Notes: generated from the sequence alone by a model not told the origin. Positions 43,429 through 53,299 are shown, counted from the first letter of the stretch. The stretch: DNA of 64,000 bases from CALKYB01 sp964510575 (GCA_964510575.1 CAZECN010000016.1:1-64000); one strand, 5' to 3'. Translations and numbers: made by a program.

Positions 43429-43442
43429 GGGTTTGGTCAATC

Positions 43443-44141
43443 ATGGGCTCTCGCATAGCTATACTATTACTTCTTTTGGTAATGTGTTCTTGTTCTTCTG
43501 GGAAGCTTAAGCAGGAAGTTAACCGTGACTTTAGCCAGGTTCGAAACGTTCAAGCCGAACATACAGCCACAATTGAGTCTCTTCAGTCTGAAATCAGACG
43601 ATTGTCAGGAAGGCTCGACGAGATGCAGCACCACAGCCAAGGCAGAACTGCCGAGTTGGAAAAAACTCTAGAGAGAGTTAGTTCTAGGGTTCCACCTCCA
43701 TCAACTGTTCCTGGTCAATTGCTTGAGCGAGATGAACGTCTTATTGCTGCCCAAGCTGGGGAAGCTGCGAGACAATACACATTAGCTTTAAGAAAGTTGA
43801 GGGGAGCAGATTTTAGAGGAGCATCCAGCATTTTTACCTCCTTCGTGAAGGAAAACCCACAGACTGCCTTCAGCGATAATGCTCTTTTTTGGTTAGGGGT
43901 TTGTGCTGAGAGTTCCGGGGATTTGGGTGGTGCTGTTAGTTTTTACAATGACGCCTTTAGCAGTTTCCCAGCTGAGGATTTTGTTGAGCCTGCGCTGTTT
44001 CATTTAGGAAAGGTTTTCCAGAAAATGGGGTCTAGGCAAGAGGCTTCCGATGTATTTAGTAAACTGAAAGAGGACTATCCTCGAGGCGCCTATGCTAACC
44101 AAGCGGATGAAGAGTTGAGAAATTTGAAAGGGTTGCGTTGA
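43443..44141 (+). CDS. cpoB: CpoB/YbgF cell-division coordinator
   Basis: 232 residues. A signal peptide with a possible lipobox (LLVMCSC) is followed by a coiled-coil (about 25-75, VNRDFSQVRNVQAEHTATI) and C-terminal TPR repeats (about 110-230). In E. coli CpoB trimerises through the coiled-coil and coordinates PBP1B with Tol. The lipidation signal is unusual, as E. coli CpoB is not a lipoprotein. Confidence 0.88.
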   Translation: MGSRIAILLLLLVMCSCSSGKLKQEVNRDFSQVRNVQAEHTATIESLQSEIRRLSGRLDEMQHHSQGRTAELEKTLERVSSRVPPPSTVPGQLLERDERLIAAQAGEAARQYTLALRKLRGADFRGASSIFTSFVKENPQTAFSDNALFWLGVCAESSGDLGGAVSFYNDAFSSFPAEDFVEPALFHLGKVFQKMGSRQEASDVFSKLKEDYPRGAYANQADEELRNLKGLR

Positions 44142-44183
44142 AAGTAGTTCCTTCCGCCTTAAAAGAAAAGTCTCCCTTCCAAC

Positions 44184-45164
44184 ATGTCATTGGTTCCTAA
44201 ACCCCATATTCCATTCTTTCGCTCCGCAAAAGATTTTTCTAATTTTTTTACATCCTCAAAGACAACATCTACTGTTTCGGTAGCCTTGGGTAATTTTGAT
44301 GGGGTACATCTTGGTCACCAAAGTTTAATTGAAAATCTGGCATCCAGTTCCAACTCTAAAGAGAGTAGCGCCTTTAAGCTTGTGATGAGTCTACGACCTC
44401 ATCCTAAAAAATACTTTAGCAATTCATTCAAAATACTGAGTTCCCTTGAGGAAAAAATTGAAGCATTGAGAGACGCAGGTTGTACTCATTATGTAGAGGA
44501 ACGCTTCACTAAAGATTTTAGAGACCTTTCTCCTGAAGATTTTGTTCAACATATCGTTCTGGATCAGCTTCGAGCATCCAATGTGGTTGTGGGAGAAGAT
44601 TATCGATTTGGAAAGAGTCGTGGTGGTGATGCCGAGTTTATTCTAAAGCTTTCTAAGAAGCTTAATTTCGGAGTTACTATTGTCCCTGATTTTAATAAAA
44701 GTCAGGTTAGAGTTAGCTCTGGGCGAGTTAAAGAGTTGTTAGCCGAGGGGTTGGTTGATGAAGTCTCGGAATTGCTAGGGAGAGATTTTTCAATCATAGG
44801 AAGAGTGGTCTCTGGTGGAAAAAGAGGTGATTCTTTGACAGGCTTTCCCACGATAAACTTTAGACGGCGTTGTGATTTAATAACGCCTGCTGATGGAGTA
44901 TATGTATCTCTTTTGCAGCACGGAGGTGAGCTGCGCCCCTCAGTCACTAATATTGGATTAAGGCCATCTGTGGATGGTCACAATCGTTTTATAGAAACTC
45001 ATATTTTAGAGGGTTCTATAGGGGAGGTTTATGGTCAGAAGTTTAAAGTATTCCTAAAAGAAAGATTGAGGGATGAGTTAAAATTTTCCTCCATTGAGGA
45101 ATTAAGAAAGGCAATTTCTTTAGACGTAAAGAAAGCCAAAGAGTGGTTTAAGAGTAATGGTTGA
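44184..45164 (+). CDS. ribF: Bifunctional riboflavin kinase/FAD synthetase
   Basis: 326 residues. The N-terminal adenylyltransferase domain has GNFDGVHLGHQ and a VVGEDYRFGKSRGGD loop; the C-terminal flavokinase has GGKRGDSLTGFPTINF and YVSLL. It makes FMN and then FAD. rluD-like starts 8 bp before its stop, so the two are translationally coupled. No FMN riboswitch is seen upstream. Confidence 0.95.
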   Translation: MSLVPKPHIPFFRSAKDFSNFFTSSKTTSTVSVALGNFDGVHLGHQSLIENLASSSNSKESSAFKLVMSLRPHPKKYFSNSFKILSSLEEKIEALRDAGCTHYVEERFTKDFRDLSPEDFVQHIVLDQLRASNVVVGEDYRFGKSRGGDAEFILKLSKKLNFGVTIVPDFNKSQVRVSSGRVKELLAEGLVDEVSELLGRDFSIIGRVVSGGKRGDSLTGFPTINFRRRCDLITPADGVYVSLLQHGGELRPSVTNIGLRPSVDGHNRFIETHILEGSIGEVYGQKFKVFLKERLRDELKFSSIEELRKAISLDVKKAKEWFKSNG

Positions 45165-46149
45165 AGCAGGACTTAATTTTGCTTTTAGCTGCGACGAAAT
45201 TATTGATAATGATCAGATTCGTCTTGATAAGGCGGTTAGCCTTTATTTCTCTAACAAGTCTGATTTAGAAGAACTAAGTCGAAGCCGCGCCAGTCGATTG
45301 ATCAAGAGTGGTCTGGTGAAAGTAGACGGTGAGGTGAGTAAGAAGCCCTCGAAACTAGTAGGCTCAATCTCTCAAATTGAACTTGTTATTCCTGCAGAAG
45401 AGGAAACATATTTACTTCCAGACCCTTCCGTAGAATTTGAAATTGTAGATGAAAGCGGCGCTTTCTTGGTGATTAACAAACCTGCTGGACTGGTAGTTCA
45501 TCCAGGAGCAGGCAATAAGTCTGGAACTTTGGCTAACGGTCTAGTTCACTATTTTGGAAAAAATAAAGTAACCGCTGGTGGAGATCTTTTACGCCCAGGC
45601 ATAGTCCATCGCTTGGATAAAAATACCAGCGGACTTATGATTATTTCAAAATCTGATAGTAGTTTTCAAAATTTACAAAAGCAGTTTTTACCCCCGCGTA
45701 CCGTTAAAAGAAGTTACTTGGCTTTGACTAGAAAACTTCCTGATAATCATCACTCCTCAAATACGATTGACGCCCCCATTGCTAGAGATCCCAATAATCG
45801 ATTGAGAATGGCTGTGCTTAATAATGGAAAACCAGCAGTGACCCATTGGAATGTGCGCAGAGAATTGAAAAAGGGATATTTACTAGAGATTGTATTAGAA
45901 ACTGGAAGAACACATCAAATAAGAGTTCATTTTACTGCTTTTGGGGCTCCAATTGTTGGAGATTTAGTATACGGAGAGCCAATTGGGTCTCTACCTGGCG
46001 AGGTTCAAAAGATAACCAAAGATTTCAATAGGCAGGCACTTCACGCGGAGAAGCTATCTTTTCTTAACCCCGGTGATGGAGAGGCAGTTAGCTTTACGTC
46101 AACTCCTGATAAAAGAATGCTTAGTCTAATAGAGGCCTATGACAAATAG
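45157..46149 (+). CDS. rluD: RluA/RluD-family pseudouridine synthase
   Basis: 330 residues. An S4 domain (about 20-75) precedes the synthase domain with GIVHRLDKNTSGLMIISK, whose Asp is catalytic, and the motif LETGRTHQIRVH. The length and S4 domain fit RluD (23S rRNA positions 1911/1915/1917 in E. coli); RluC is possible. It overlaps ribF and birA by 8 and 11 bp. Confidence 0.85.
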   Translation: MVEAGLNFAFSCDEIIDNDQIRLDKAVSLYFSNKSDLEELSRSRASRLIKSGLVKVDGEVSKKPSKLVGSISQIELVIPAEEETYLLPDPSVEFEIVDESGAFLVINKPAGLVVHPGAGNKSGTLANGLVHYFGKNKVTAGGDLLRPGIVHRLDKNTSGLMIISKSDSSFQNLQKQFLPPRTVKRSYLALTRKLPDNHHSSNTIDAPIARDPNNRLRMAVLNNGKPAVTHWNVRRELKKGYLLEIVLETGRTHQIRVHFTAFGAPIVGDLVYGEPIGSLPGEVQKITKDFNRQALHAEKLSFLNPGDGEAVSFTSTPDKRMLSLIEAYDK

Positions 46150-46927
46150 TTCAGATTCCTATCTGCTTGAGAGTGGAGTTCGTGTAATTCATTTCAAGTC
46201 TTTAGATTCTACCCAAGATGAGGCGCTAAGGTTTATTTCAGAAAACCCTCTGGAGACTCCTGGAGTAGCGATACGAGCTGATCACCAGACAAAAGGAAAA
46301 GGAAGACGGGGGAAAGGATGGGTTTCCCCTAGTGGTGATGGCCTATATTTCACATTAGCTCTTGAGACAGACAACGATGTAGTCAGTTTATCAGGCTTAT
46401 CTATCGTGGTGGGTATGGCCGCGCTCACTGCAATAGTTGAATTTTTGTCAGATGATAAAAAAGAGCTTTTAAAATTGAAATGGCCAAATGATTTACTCTT
46501 TGTTGGTGAAGATTCTCCTGCCAAGTTAGCTGGAATCTTAACTGATGTAACTTCTATCAATTCTAAAAGTCGGCTTTTAATTGGAACAGGTATTAATCTT
46601 GTTGGTGAAGTAAAACTAGAAGATCGGGTAACAACGAGCATGGAGAAATTGGGGGTTAGTTCATCTCAGTTTGAGAACTTGTTTTCCAGAGTGGTCTCTA
46701 CTCAACTCGATTATTTTTCTAAGTTTGGAAGAGAAGGATTTGGGGAATTTGCAGAAAAATGGCATTCATCTGGAATAGGCTACACAGGCCCAATCTCCGT
46801 GGTTACGGCCACTGGGGAAACTTTAAATGGTCGTGCTCGTGCTTTGAATAGTGATGGGGCTCTGAAGCTTCTAACTGATAGTGGGGAGACAGTGTTGGTC
46901 TATTCTGGAGAAATTGAGCTTGCTTAG
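46139..46927 (+). CDS. birA: Biotin-[acetyl-CoA-carboxylase] ligase, monofunctional
   Basis: 262 residues. The catalytic motif is TKGKGRRGKGWVSP; LKWPNDLLFVGEDSPAKLAGIL and IGTGINLVG are further signatures, and a C-terminal SH3-like cap follows. The N-terminal DNA-binding domain of E. coli BirA is absent, so it cannot repress as that protein does. It is third in the ribF-rluD-birA operon. Confidence 0.93.
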   Translation: MTNSSDSYLLESGVRVIHFKSLDSTQDEALRFISENPLETPGVAIRADHQTKGKGRRGKGWVSPSGDGLYFTLALETDNDVVSLSGLSIVVGMAALTAIVEFLSDDKKELLKLKWPNDLLFVGEDSPAKLAGILTDVTSINSKSRLLIGTGINLVGEVKLEDRVTTSMEKLGVSSSQFENLFSRVVSTQLDYFSKFGREGFGEFAEKWHSSGIGYTGPISVVTATGETLNGRARALNSDGALKLLTDSGETVLVYSGEIELA

Positions 46928-47010
46928 AGGCTTAGATTCGTCAACAATAATAGCGTGGTGTTATATTTTCTGAGAGCTAGCCCTAATTATTAAAGAGAAT
47001 TTGTTTAGAA

Positions 47011-47619
47011 ATGACTGTTATTGATGATAAAGCGCGTGATGCACTAGACCAAATGTTTTCCAGTTCTTTTGGTAAGTCTGGAGATGACGAGTTAGTAGTC
47101 ACCCTCAAGGCTATCGTTCGGGGTGAAGATGATATTGAGATCCCTGAGGAATTTCTAGCTGAACCGAAGAAAGACACTGAATTAGATGAGGAAGAACTAG
47201 ACGAGGAGGGAGGAAATCTTCATGCTTTAATTAATGACATGTCTATTCCTCAGAAAATTAAATTAGCACTATTTGGAAATAAGCTCGCGAGGGGCTTGCT
47301 CATTCGTGACCCTAATCGACAGGTAAGCCTAGTAGTTTTGCAAAACGGCGGTTTAACAGAAGGCGAAGTTGTGGACTTTGCCCGTAATTCGAATCTTGAC
47401 GAACAAATTCATCGAAGGATTGCTGGTAACTCAACGTGGATGAAAAACTACGAAATGAAGATAGCCGTGGTTACTAATCCTAAGGTGCCAATTGATATAT
47501 CCATGAAATACGTCAAGTTTTTAAATGACAGGGATCTGAAAAAACTATCGAGATCTAAAAACGTCCCCGGAGCGATTGCTACTCAATGCAGGAAAATGTC
47601 AGAGAAACGTTCAAAATAA
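47011..47619 (+). CDS. Conserved hypothetical protein of a delta-group family
   Basis: 202 residues. An acidic N-terminal half (DTELDEEELDEEGG) leads to a conserved C-terminal half: KIKLALFGNKLARGLLIRD, RRIAGNSTWMKNYEMKIAVV and NPKVPIDISMKYVKFL. I have seen this pattern in uncharacterised proteins of Myxococcota, Geobacter-like and acidobacterial genomes; it looks like a helical repeat. It is cytoplasmic, without membrane segments. Function unknown. Confidence 0.7.
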   Translation: MTVIDDKARDALDQMFSSSFGKSGDDELVVTLKAIVRGEDDIEIPEEFLAEPKKDTELDEEELDEEGGNLHALINDMSIPQKIKLALFGNKLARGLLIRDPNRQVSLVVLQNGGLTEGEVVDFARNSNLDEQIHRRIAGNSTWMKNYEMKIAVVTNPKVPIDISMKYVKFLNDRDLKKLSRSKNVPGAIATQCRKMSEKRSK

Positions 47620-47765
47620 TAGCCTAGAATTAGGCAATTGATTTTGACCTGCCTTGGTTCCCCGCTTAGTAGACCGCTAAAATAACAATTCCCGAAAAAA
47701 GTTATTATTTTTAAGGCCTTTTGGATGCCTGAGCATCTAAATGGGGCAGGACTATTTTCTTTCTA

Positions 47766-49637
47766 TTGCTTTTATTCAAGTTGAAAACGAGAACCGACAA
47801 GTTATTGGTTATTTTGGCTGCGTTTGTAGCTTTTATACCTACTATTATTGTTGAACTAGGTGGTGTTGATATACCTCAGAGAGCGCTACTTGCTATTCAA
47901 CTTCTGAGCTGGGGTGGTCTTGTTGTACTTCTTGATCAACGAAGCAGGTGCAAACAGCACATCCAGCATGCCGCCGAACGCCTAGGTTTCAACCCGGTTA
48001 AGGGCGATGTTGGAGTTCAGCTAGAGGAGTTACTCGAAAAAACTTCTAGATATCACCAAGCAAGCCACAACTTTGCTCTTGAAAGAAGCATCGATAGTAA
48101 ACCTTTAGGCTCAAGTCTAAGAGAAATAGCTGAAATGACCTACAGGGAACTGGGGGCAAAGGCGGTAGAGCTCTCACTTTTCGATAAGGGATCAGGACTG
48201 TGGTCTCAAGCAATTATGCTTGGCTCACCAGATTCAGTTAATACCCAGGGTATGCTGAACGATGCTTCTGGCGAGGGCCGTCTAGAATTAGTTACGGACA
48301 ACCAAGGATCAGTAACTGTAGAAGAGCTTTCATTCGCTGGATCTCTATTTGGAGCACTAAGAGTTGAAATGGAAAAAGGCGAAGAACTTTCTGCGGAAGA
48401 CCGGGAAGTCCTTAAGCTTTTGGCTAAGAGCGGAGCCCTGCTTTTAGTTGATTCCAGGTTTACTGAAGAACTTTTGGTGATGAAGAGGTTAGGCGAGGAG
48501 TCCTTAAAAGCTAAGACAGGATTTCTCGCTAACTTAAGCCACGAGATTCGTGGCCCACTGAGCGTTATTTTAAACGGTGCAGAGCTTACAATGGACGGAC
48601 TTTGCGGCCCTGTTACTGATTCGCAAAAAGATACTCTCAAAATGATCAAAGACAATGGTGACCACCTGTTGGAGCTAGTCAATGATGTATTAGATTATGC
48701 GAAAGTAGAAGCTGGGAAGGTGTCTGCAAAACCAGTAGAAATTCAAGTCGGTGAATTAATTAAAGACCTACTTACGCTTGTTAGATCCCAAGTCACAGTT
48801 AAAAAGCATAAAGTGGTGACGGAAGAAATCGATAAAAATCTAGGAATAGTCTGTGACAAACGTCATTCCCGTCAGATTTTAATTAACTTTCTTACTAATG
48901 CCATTAAGTATACCCCCGAGGGAGGAACCATTACTGTAGGTGCAGAGAGAGTTAGCAACGGCATGGCTAAGATTTGGATAAAAGACAGTGGGGTTGGTAT
49001 TCCCCTGGAGCATAGATCCAAGGTTTTCGGTGCGTTTGAAAGAGTCGATGAAAAATACTCAAATACCCAATCAGGTACTGGGCTGGGTATGCCACTTTCT
49101 AAGAAATTGGCAGGGGTAAATGAGGGATCTGTTGATTTTGATTCTGAAGTCGGAGAGGGCTCCACTTTTTGGGTAAACTTGCCAGCTGTTGAAATTGATA
49201 GCAGCTCCTCAACTAGTTCTGAGAAAGGTAACAAGGCGAATAAGAGTCAATCTGGTAAGGGCGAAAAAGTTCTAGTTGTGGATCACAATCCAGACACCTT
49301 GGATATGTATGATAGATACTTGAGTCACCAGGGTTTTGAAATTATTCAGGCTAGTTCCGGTAAGGATGTTCTAAAAGTTCTGCGAGACCAAGATATTGAG
49401 TTAGCTGTAATTGAAAATGACATGCCTGATATTGACGGTGAGGATATGGTTCTTGCCATTAGGGCTAATCCTAAGGCCTCCTCCGTGCCAATAATTCTTC
49501 TTAGTGCAAAGGCTTTTGTTTTTGATATCGAACATTTTCTTAAACTAGGTGTGGATCGTTGTCTAACCAAACCAGTGGAACTATCTGAACTGGCTGATAC
49601 AGCTCGAAGGTTGATTGACGAAACATTCGAGGGCTAG
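47766..49637 (+). CDS. Hybrid sensor histidine kinase with degenerate receiver
   Basis: 623 residues from a TTG (start uncertain). Two membrane helices (12-31, 39-56), a GAF-like region (about 115-230), HisKA with H259 in LSHEIRGPL, HATPase_c with N-box NFLTNAIKYTPEGG and G-boxes KDSGVGIP and SGTGLGMPL. A Ser-rich linker (479-498) joins a C-terminal receiver in which the phospho-acceptor position is E550 (VIENDMP) and the second acidic residue is H507; S580 and K602 are kept. The kinase part should be active. The receiver probably cannot be phosphorylated normally. No partner regulator is adjacent. Confidence 0.88.
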   Translation: MLLFKLKTRTDKLLVILAAFVAFIPTIIVELGGVDIPQRALLAIQLLSWGGLVVLLDQRSRCKQHIQHAAERLGFNPVKGDVGVQLEELLEKTSRYHQASHNFALERSIDSKPLGSSLREIAEMTYRELGAKAVELSLFDKGSGLWSQAIMLGSPDSVNTQGMLNDASGEGRLELVTDNQGSVTVEELSFAGSLFGALRVEMEKGEELSAEDREVLKLLAKSGALLLVDSRFTEELLVMKRLGEESLKAKTGFLANLSHEIRGPLSVILNGAELTMDGLCGPVTDSQKDTLKMIKDNGDHLLELVNDVLDYAKVEAGKVSAKPVEIQVGELIKDLLTLVRSQVTVKKHKVVTEEIDKNLGIVCDKRHSRQILINFLTNAIKYTPEGGTITVGAERVSNGMAKIWIKDSGVGIPLEHRSKVFGAFERVDEKYSNTQSGTGLGMPLSKKLAGVNEGSVDFDSEVGEGSTFWVNLPAVEIDSSSSTSSEKGNKANKSQSGKGEKVLVVDHNPDTLDMYDRYLSHQGFEIIQASSGKDVLKVLRDQDIELAVIENDMPDIDGEDMVLAIRANPKASSVPIILLSAKAFVFDIEHFLKLGVDRCLTKPVELSELADTARRLIDETFEG

Positions 49638-49818
49638 ATTGCAGTAAATTGCAGACATTCGTCTGAACTAGCTGATTTAATAGACTAAACCCCTAAATTC
49701 TCCTCCTATTCAAGAATAAGCCTTATTCTGCCGATATCAACTATGTTCAATGTTTGAAGTTTTTAAGCCAGATTCTTGAAAGAAAGAGGGTTTCTGGATC
49801 ACAATATTCAAGGTTTTA

Positions 49819-50109
49819 ATGAAAAGAGAAGATACAGCAATCTTTACCGCCTACGAGGGTTTTGTTCCCTCGAATGTCACAGAGCCCGAGAAGAAACTCA
49901 TGTTGGCTATTTTAAACCAGGCTATGGATGATATTACTAAGCGAGGACAGCTTTACAGGGATGCTCGATACTTCTTTTTGGAAAAAGAGAGCGAGTATCT
50001 ATTTTCTTTTCCTATGATTTGCCAGCAATTGGGAATCTGTCCACGAAAGATTCTTCAACATATCGGTTTGCTACCTACGCCAGCCGGCGATGGAATGGCC
50101 TCAGCCTAG
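49819..50109 (+). CDS. Small conserved hypothetical protein
   Basis: 96 residues. The C-terminal pattern ARYFFLEKESEYLFSFPMICQQLGICP resembles a widespread short family with W-[IF]-x-S-[DE] ... F-S-F-x-x-[IV]-C-x-x-L-G-x-[DN]-P-x-x-[IL] in delta-group bacteria and their relatives. A possible helix-turn-helix-like end is only a guess. It lies alone between the histidine kinase and the convergent murJ, with about 180 bp before it. Confidence 0.6.
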   Translation: MKREDTAIFTAYEGFVPSNVTEPEKKLMLAILNQAMDDITKRGQLYRDARYFFLEKESEYLFSFPMICQQLGICPRKILQHIGLLPTPAGDGMASA

Positions 50110-50119
50110 TCTTTAGACT

Positions 50120-51757
50120 CTAATTACCTCTCCATTTTTTGAATTGGGAAGTTAGTTGAAGAGCTTCTTCAGACTTTAAAAGCAGTGAACAAATCCCGTA
50201 AACTACTGCTCCTATTACTACGCTTGCAACTACCTCTACAAAAACAGGAAGTTCGAGGCTGCCTATTAGGTAGATTGCCAAGGTCATAGCCAATGACGAA
50301 GCTATAGCTTTAAATAATTTAATAGTCTGGATAGAGAACTGTATTGACGAGCCAATTTTAGGCAGAAGAAAAGAGAGCGATATGACAGTTAGGAAAGCAG
50401 TTAGGCTTCCTGCTAATGCAAGCCCATCGTGGCCATAGTTAAAAGCAGGTAAAATACTTTGCATTGAGACTAAGCTGTTTGTTAAGCCAGCACTCCCCTG
50501 TGGAGGAATTGGGCCCATCAAAGATAAAGCTAATAGCAGGTTGCAACATAGAGAAAATACGGAGACTAGGGCTGGAATTAAGGTATTCTTACGGGCCAAA
50601 TACATCCTGATAATTAAAGTTTGAACGCTCACGGCCCAAAGCCCAAGCGAATAAGCTACCAGAGCAGAAGCAGTATTCTCTACACTGACTTGGTCAAAAC
50701 TTCCTCTAGAGTAAATTAAGTTAACTAATTGGTCAGAGAGTAGAGCCAATCCAAAGGCCGCGGGAACAGTGATAAAGCCAACCCAAGCTAATGCATTATT
50801 GAATAAGTTTTGAGCCTCTGGAAGGTCTCCTTTGCTAACGGATCTGGCTAGTGCGGGAAGTAGAGCTGTGGCCAAAGCGATTGAAAAAACACCAAGAGGA
50901 AATTGGAAAAGCCTATCCGCGTAGTAGAGCCAAGATATACTTCCCTCAGTCAAAAAAGATGCAAGCAGCGTATTTATAAAGACAATAAATTGGTAAACTG
51001 AGGCACTTAAAACAGCCGGTGCCATTAACCTGCAAAGCTTAGCAACGACATCTGAACCGAAGGGGCTAGCCGGTAAAAAGGAGTAGCCAATTTTTTTAAG
51101 GAGTAGAATTTGTGGCGCTAGCGCAAGTAACCCACCCGCTAAAACACCCCAAGCAAGTGAGACAATGCCATATCCCGAGAAAACGAGAGCAAAAAGGATA
51201 AGTGAGATGTTGAGTATTGCAGGCGCAAAAGCAGGAAGTGCAAAATAGCCGAGTACATTTAAAACTGCACTTGCTAGGGAAAGAAGAGAGACCATTACTA
51301 TGTATGGAAACATCATCCTCATTAGCTCTGAGGCTAGGTCGAACTTATCACTACCTATTACAAAGCCAGGTGCGAATAGGGCGGTAATTTGATCGGCAAA
51401 GATGATACCAACTAGGGTCAAACTTGTAGTAAGCAATAAAGTGAAGCCACAGGAGGCTCGAATTGCACTATTGGCTTCTTGATCACCTAGTTCTTGCTGA
51501 TCAGTGAAAACGGGAACGAACGCGCTAGCTAGAGCACCCTCAGCAACTAGTCTTCTGAGTAGGTTTGGGATTTTAAAGGCCACAAAGAAAGCGTCTGTAT
51601 GGAGACCAGCTCCGTAAAAGCCCGCTATTACAATATCCCTGACAAGGCCAAGAATTCTACTGGCAAGTGTAGCCAAGCCAACACTACTAGTGGATCTTGC
51701 TAGGCTGCCTTTTCTTTTTTGACTTTTATCTGACAAAATTTTTGCGCACCGGAACAC
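50120..51757 (-). CDS. murJ: Lipid II flippase MurJ (MviN)
   Basis: 545 residues, about 14 membrane helices, MOP superfamily. Conserved: ASRILGLVRDIVIAGFYGAG near the N-terminus, FVAFKIPNLLRRLVAEGALASAFVPVF and SWLYYADRLFQFPLGVFSIA. The GTG start (51757) precedes a basic stretch SDKSQKRKG; a later TTG (51733) is possible. It flips lipid II across the inner membrane for peptidoglycan synthesis. It converges with the 96-residue gene, 10 bp apart. Confidence 0.95.
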   Translation of the reverse strand: MFRCAKILSDKSQKRKGSLARSTSSVGLATLASRILGLVRDIVIAGFYGAGLHTDAFFVAFKIPNLLRRLVAEGALASAFVPVFTDQQELGDQEANSAIRASCGFTLLLTTSLTLVGIIFADQITALFAPGFVIGSDKFDLASELMRMMFPYIVMVSLLSLASAVLNVLGYFALPAFAPAILNISLILFALVFSGYGIVSLAWGVLAGGLLALAPQILLLKKIGYSFLPASPFGSDVVAKLCRLMAPAVLSASVYQFIVFINTLLASFLTEGSISWLYYADRLFQFPLGVFSIALATALLPALARSVSKGDLPEAQNLFNNALAWVGFITVPAAFGLALLSDQLVNLIYSRGSFDQVSVENTASALVAYSLGLWAVSVQTLIIRMYLARKNTLIPALVSVFSLCCNLLLALSLMGPIPPQGSAGLTNSLVSMQSILPAFNYGHDGLALAGSLTAFLTVISLSFLLPKIGSSIQFSIQTIKLFKAIASSLAMTLAIYLIGSLELPVFVEVVASVVIGAVVYGICSLLLKSEEALQLTSQFKKWRGN

Positions 51758-52129
51758 TAATAGTGGATGTTCTAAACACCAAAGCCGACCATAATAGTAG
51801 GGAAACTGTAGTAGGTATTCGTGATCTATATAGCCCTAAAATCGATAAGCCTAAAATACCATTTCCACTTAGAAGTATTGGAACACGAGTAAACACTAAT
51901 TAGGCTTGATTAGGTGTAGGAATTGTTTGAGTTGATAACCCCTGCATGATACTGTCCGGCGCCGATGAAATTTGGCAATTTTATAAACCAGCACCTCGCC
52001 AGAACCTGGTTACACTACTTTTCTTCAGCTTACTAGAGCCTTAGGAAAGGGTGAATTTATTTGACCTGTGAAAGGGAAAAACTGAGCGAGGGAAGTTTAA
52101 ACCAGGAACAATCAGGAGTGATACGGAAA

Positions 52130-53230
52130 GTGGAAAACGCATCAACACAAAGTGCCTCGACAGAGCAAGCAAAGGTGAGTGAAACAGAAGCTGAGCCAAA
52201 AAAGGCCGAAAGCGCTGAAGAAAGCAAAGAAGCTAAGCCAACAGAAGCCGAGAAGAAGGAAGCGGCTAAGTCTGAAAAGACTGCTAAGAAGAAAAAGGCT
52301 GATTCCAAGAGACCTGCAGTAGAAAAGAAACGTGGTCCTAGGAAACAATCTCAAAAAGCTGAAGCGCCGCGAAACGTGATGCAAGAGCCTACTGAGCCCC
52401 CAAGAGATCCTGTAGAAATTAGTTTGAGAACTCTTCTCGAGTCCGGTGCTCACTTTGGTCACCAGTGTAGTCGTTGGAACCCAAAAATGGGCCCTTATAT
52501 CTACACGTCTAGAAACGGAATTCATATAATTGATCTTCCTAAGTCAGTGCAGGCTTGGAAAATAGCCCGGGAAGCAATTGTTAAAACGGTTGCTTCTGGA
52601 AAAACTGTGCTGTTCGTTGGAACTAAAAAGCAAGCTCAAGACGCAGTAGCCGAAGAGGCGCGACGTTGCGGTGCTTACTATGTGACTAGAAGATGGTTGG
52701 GTGGAATGATGACCAACTTTCAAACTATTCGAAAAAGTATCGAGCGCATGAAGAAGGTCGAAGGGATTCTTGAAGAAGAGGAAGAATTGATCGCCAAAGG
52801 TGAAACCTCTAACTACAAAAAGAAAGAGCGCCTCTTGATGAGCAAAGAGCTTACCAAGCTGGAGTTTTCTCTTGGTGGTATTCGTAACATGTATGCCGCT
52901 CCAGGCTTAATGTTCGTTGTCGACATCAAGCGTGAGGATATTGCTATTAAGGAAGCCCACCGATTGGACATTCCGGTTGTGGCTCTGGTTGATACCAACT
53001 GTGACCCTGAAAAAGTTGATTTTCCAATACCATCTAACGATGATGGAACTCGGGCTGTGAGACTTTTTTCGGCGGGAGTTTGTGATGCCATTCTTGAAGG
53101 AAAGAAACTTTTGAAAAAATCTGGTTCTAGTATAAAAGCTGAGGATTTTGAGAAAAAAGATAAGGCTAAGGCTGAAGCTAAGAAAGAAGAGCCGGCCACT
53201 TCTGAAGAGAAAGAGCAAAAAAAAGCCTAA
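52130..53230 (+). CDS. rpsB: 30S ribosomal protein S2 with long N- and C-terminal extensions
   Basis: 366 residues from GTG 52130 (AGGAG 11 nt upstream); the frame extends to TTG 52061, which also has a weak site, so the start is open. The S2 core begins near PVEISLRTLLESGAHFGHQ, with HIIDLPKSVQAW, VVDIKREDIAIKEAHRLDIP and ALVDTNCDP. About 100 residues of Lys/Glu/Ala low complexity precede it (AEPKKAESAEESKEAKP) and a similar tail of about 35 ends it. Typical S2 is 230-260 residues. It heads rpsB-tsf-pyrH-frr. Confidence 0.93.
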   Translation: MENASTQSASTEQAKVSETEAEPKKAESAEESKEAKPTEAEKKEAAKSEKTAKKKKADSKRPAVEKKRGPRKQSQKAEAPRNVMQEPTEPPRDPVEISLRTLLESGAHFGHQCSRWNPKMGPYIYTSRNGIHIIDLPKSVQAWKIAREAIVKTVASGKTVLFVGTKKQAQDAVAEEARRCGAYYVTRRWLGGMMTNFQTIRKSIERMKKVEGILEEEEELIAKGETSNYKKKERLLMSKELTKLEFSLGGIRNMYAAPGLMFVVDIKREDIAIKEAHRLDIPVVALVDTNCDPEKVDFPIPSNDDGTRAVRLFSAGVCDAILEGKKLLKKSGSSIKAEDFEKKDKAKAEAKKEEPATSEEKEQKKA

Positions 53231-53299
53231 ATCGTCTCGCGGAGATTAGGTAAACCAGAAATTATTTTTAGATAAGCATTTTCATAAAGGAGAATTAGA

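Noticed and set aside
44142..44183. FMN riboswitch before ribF
   Set aside because: The gap is only 42 bp and lacks the conserved RFN element.
51697..51903. 68-codon plus-strand frame before rpsB
   Set aside because: Overlaps the murJ start region on the other strand, has no ribosome binding site and no protein-like pattern.
52142..52525. Minus-strand frames opposite rpsB
   Set aside because: Phe/Leu/Ser-rich complements of the Lys/Glu-rich S2 extension.
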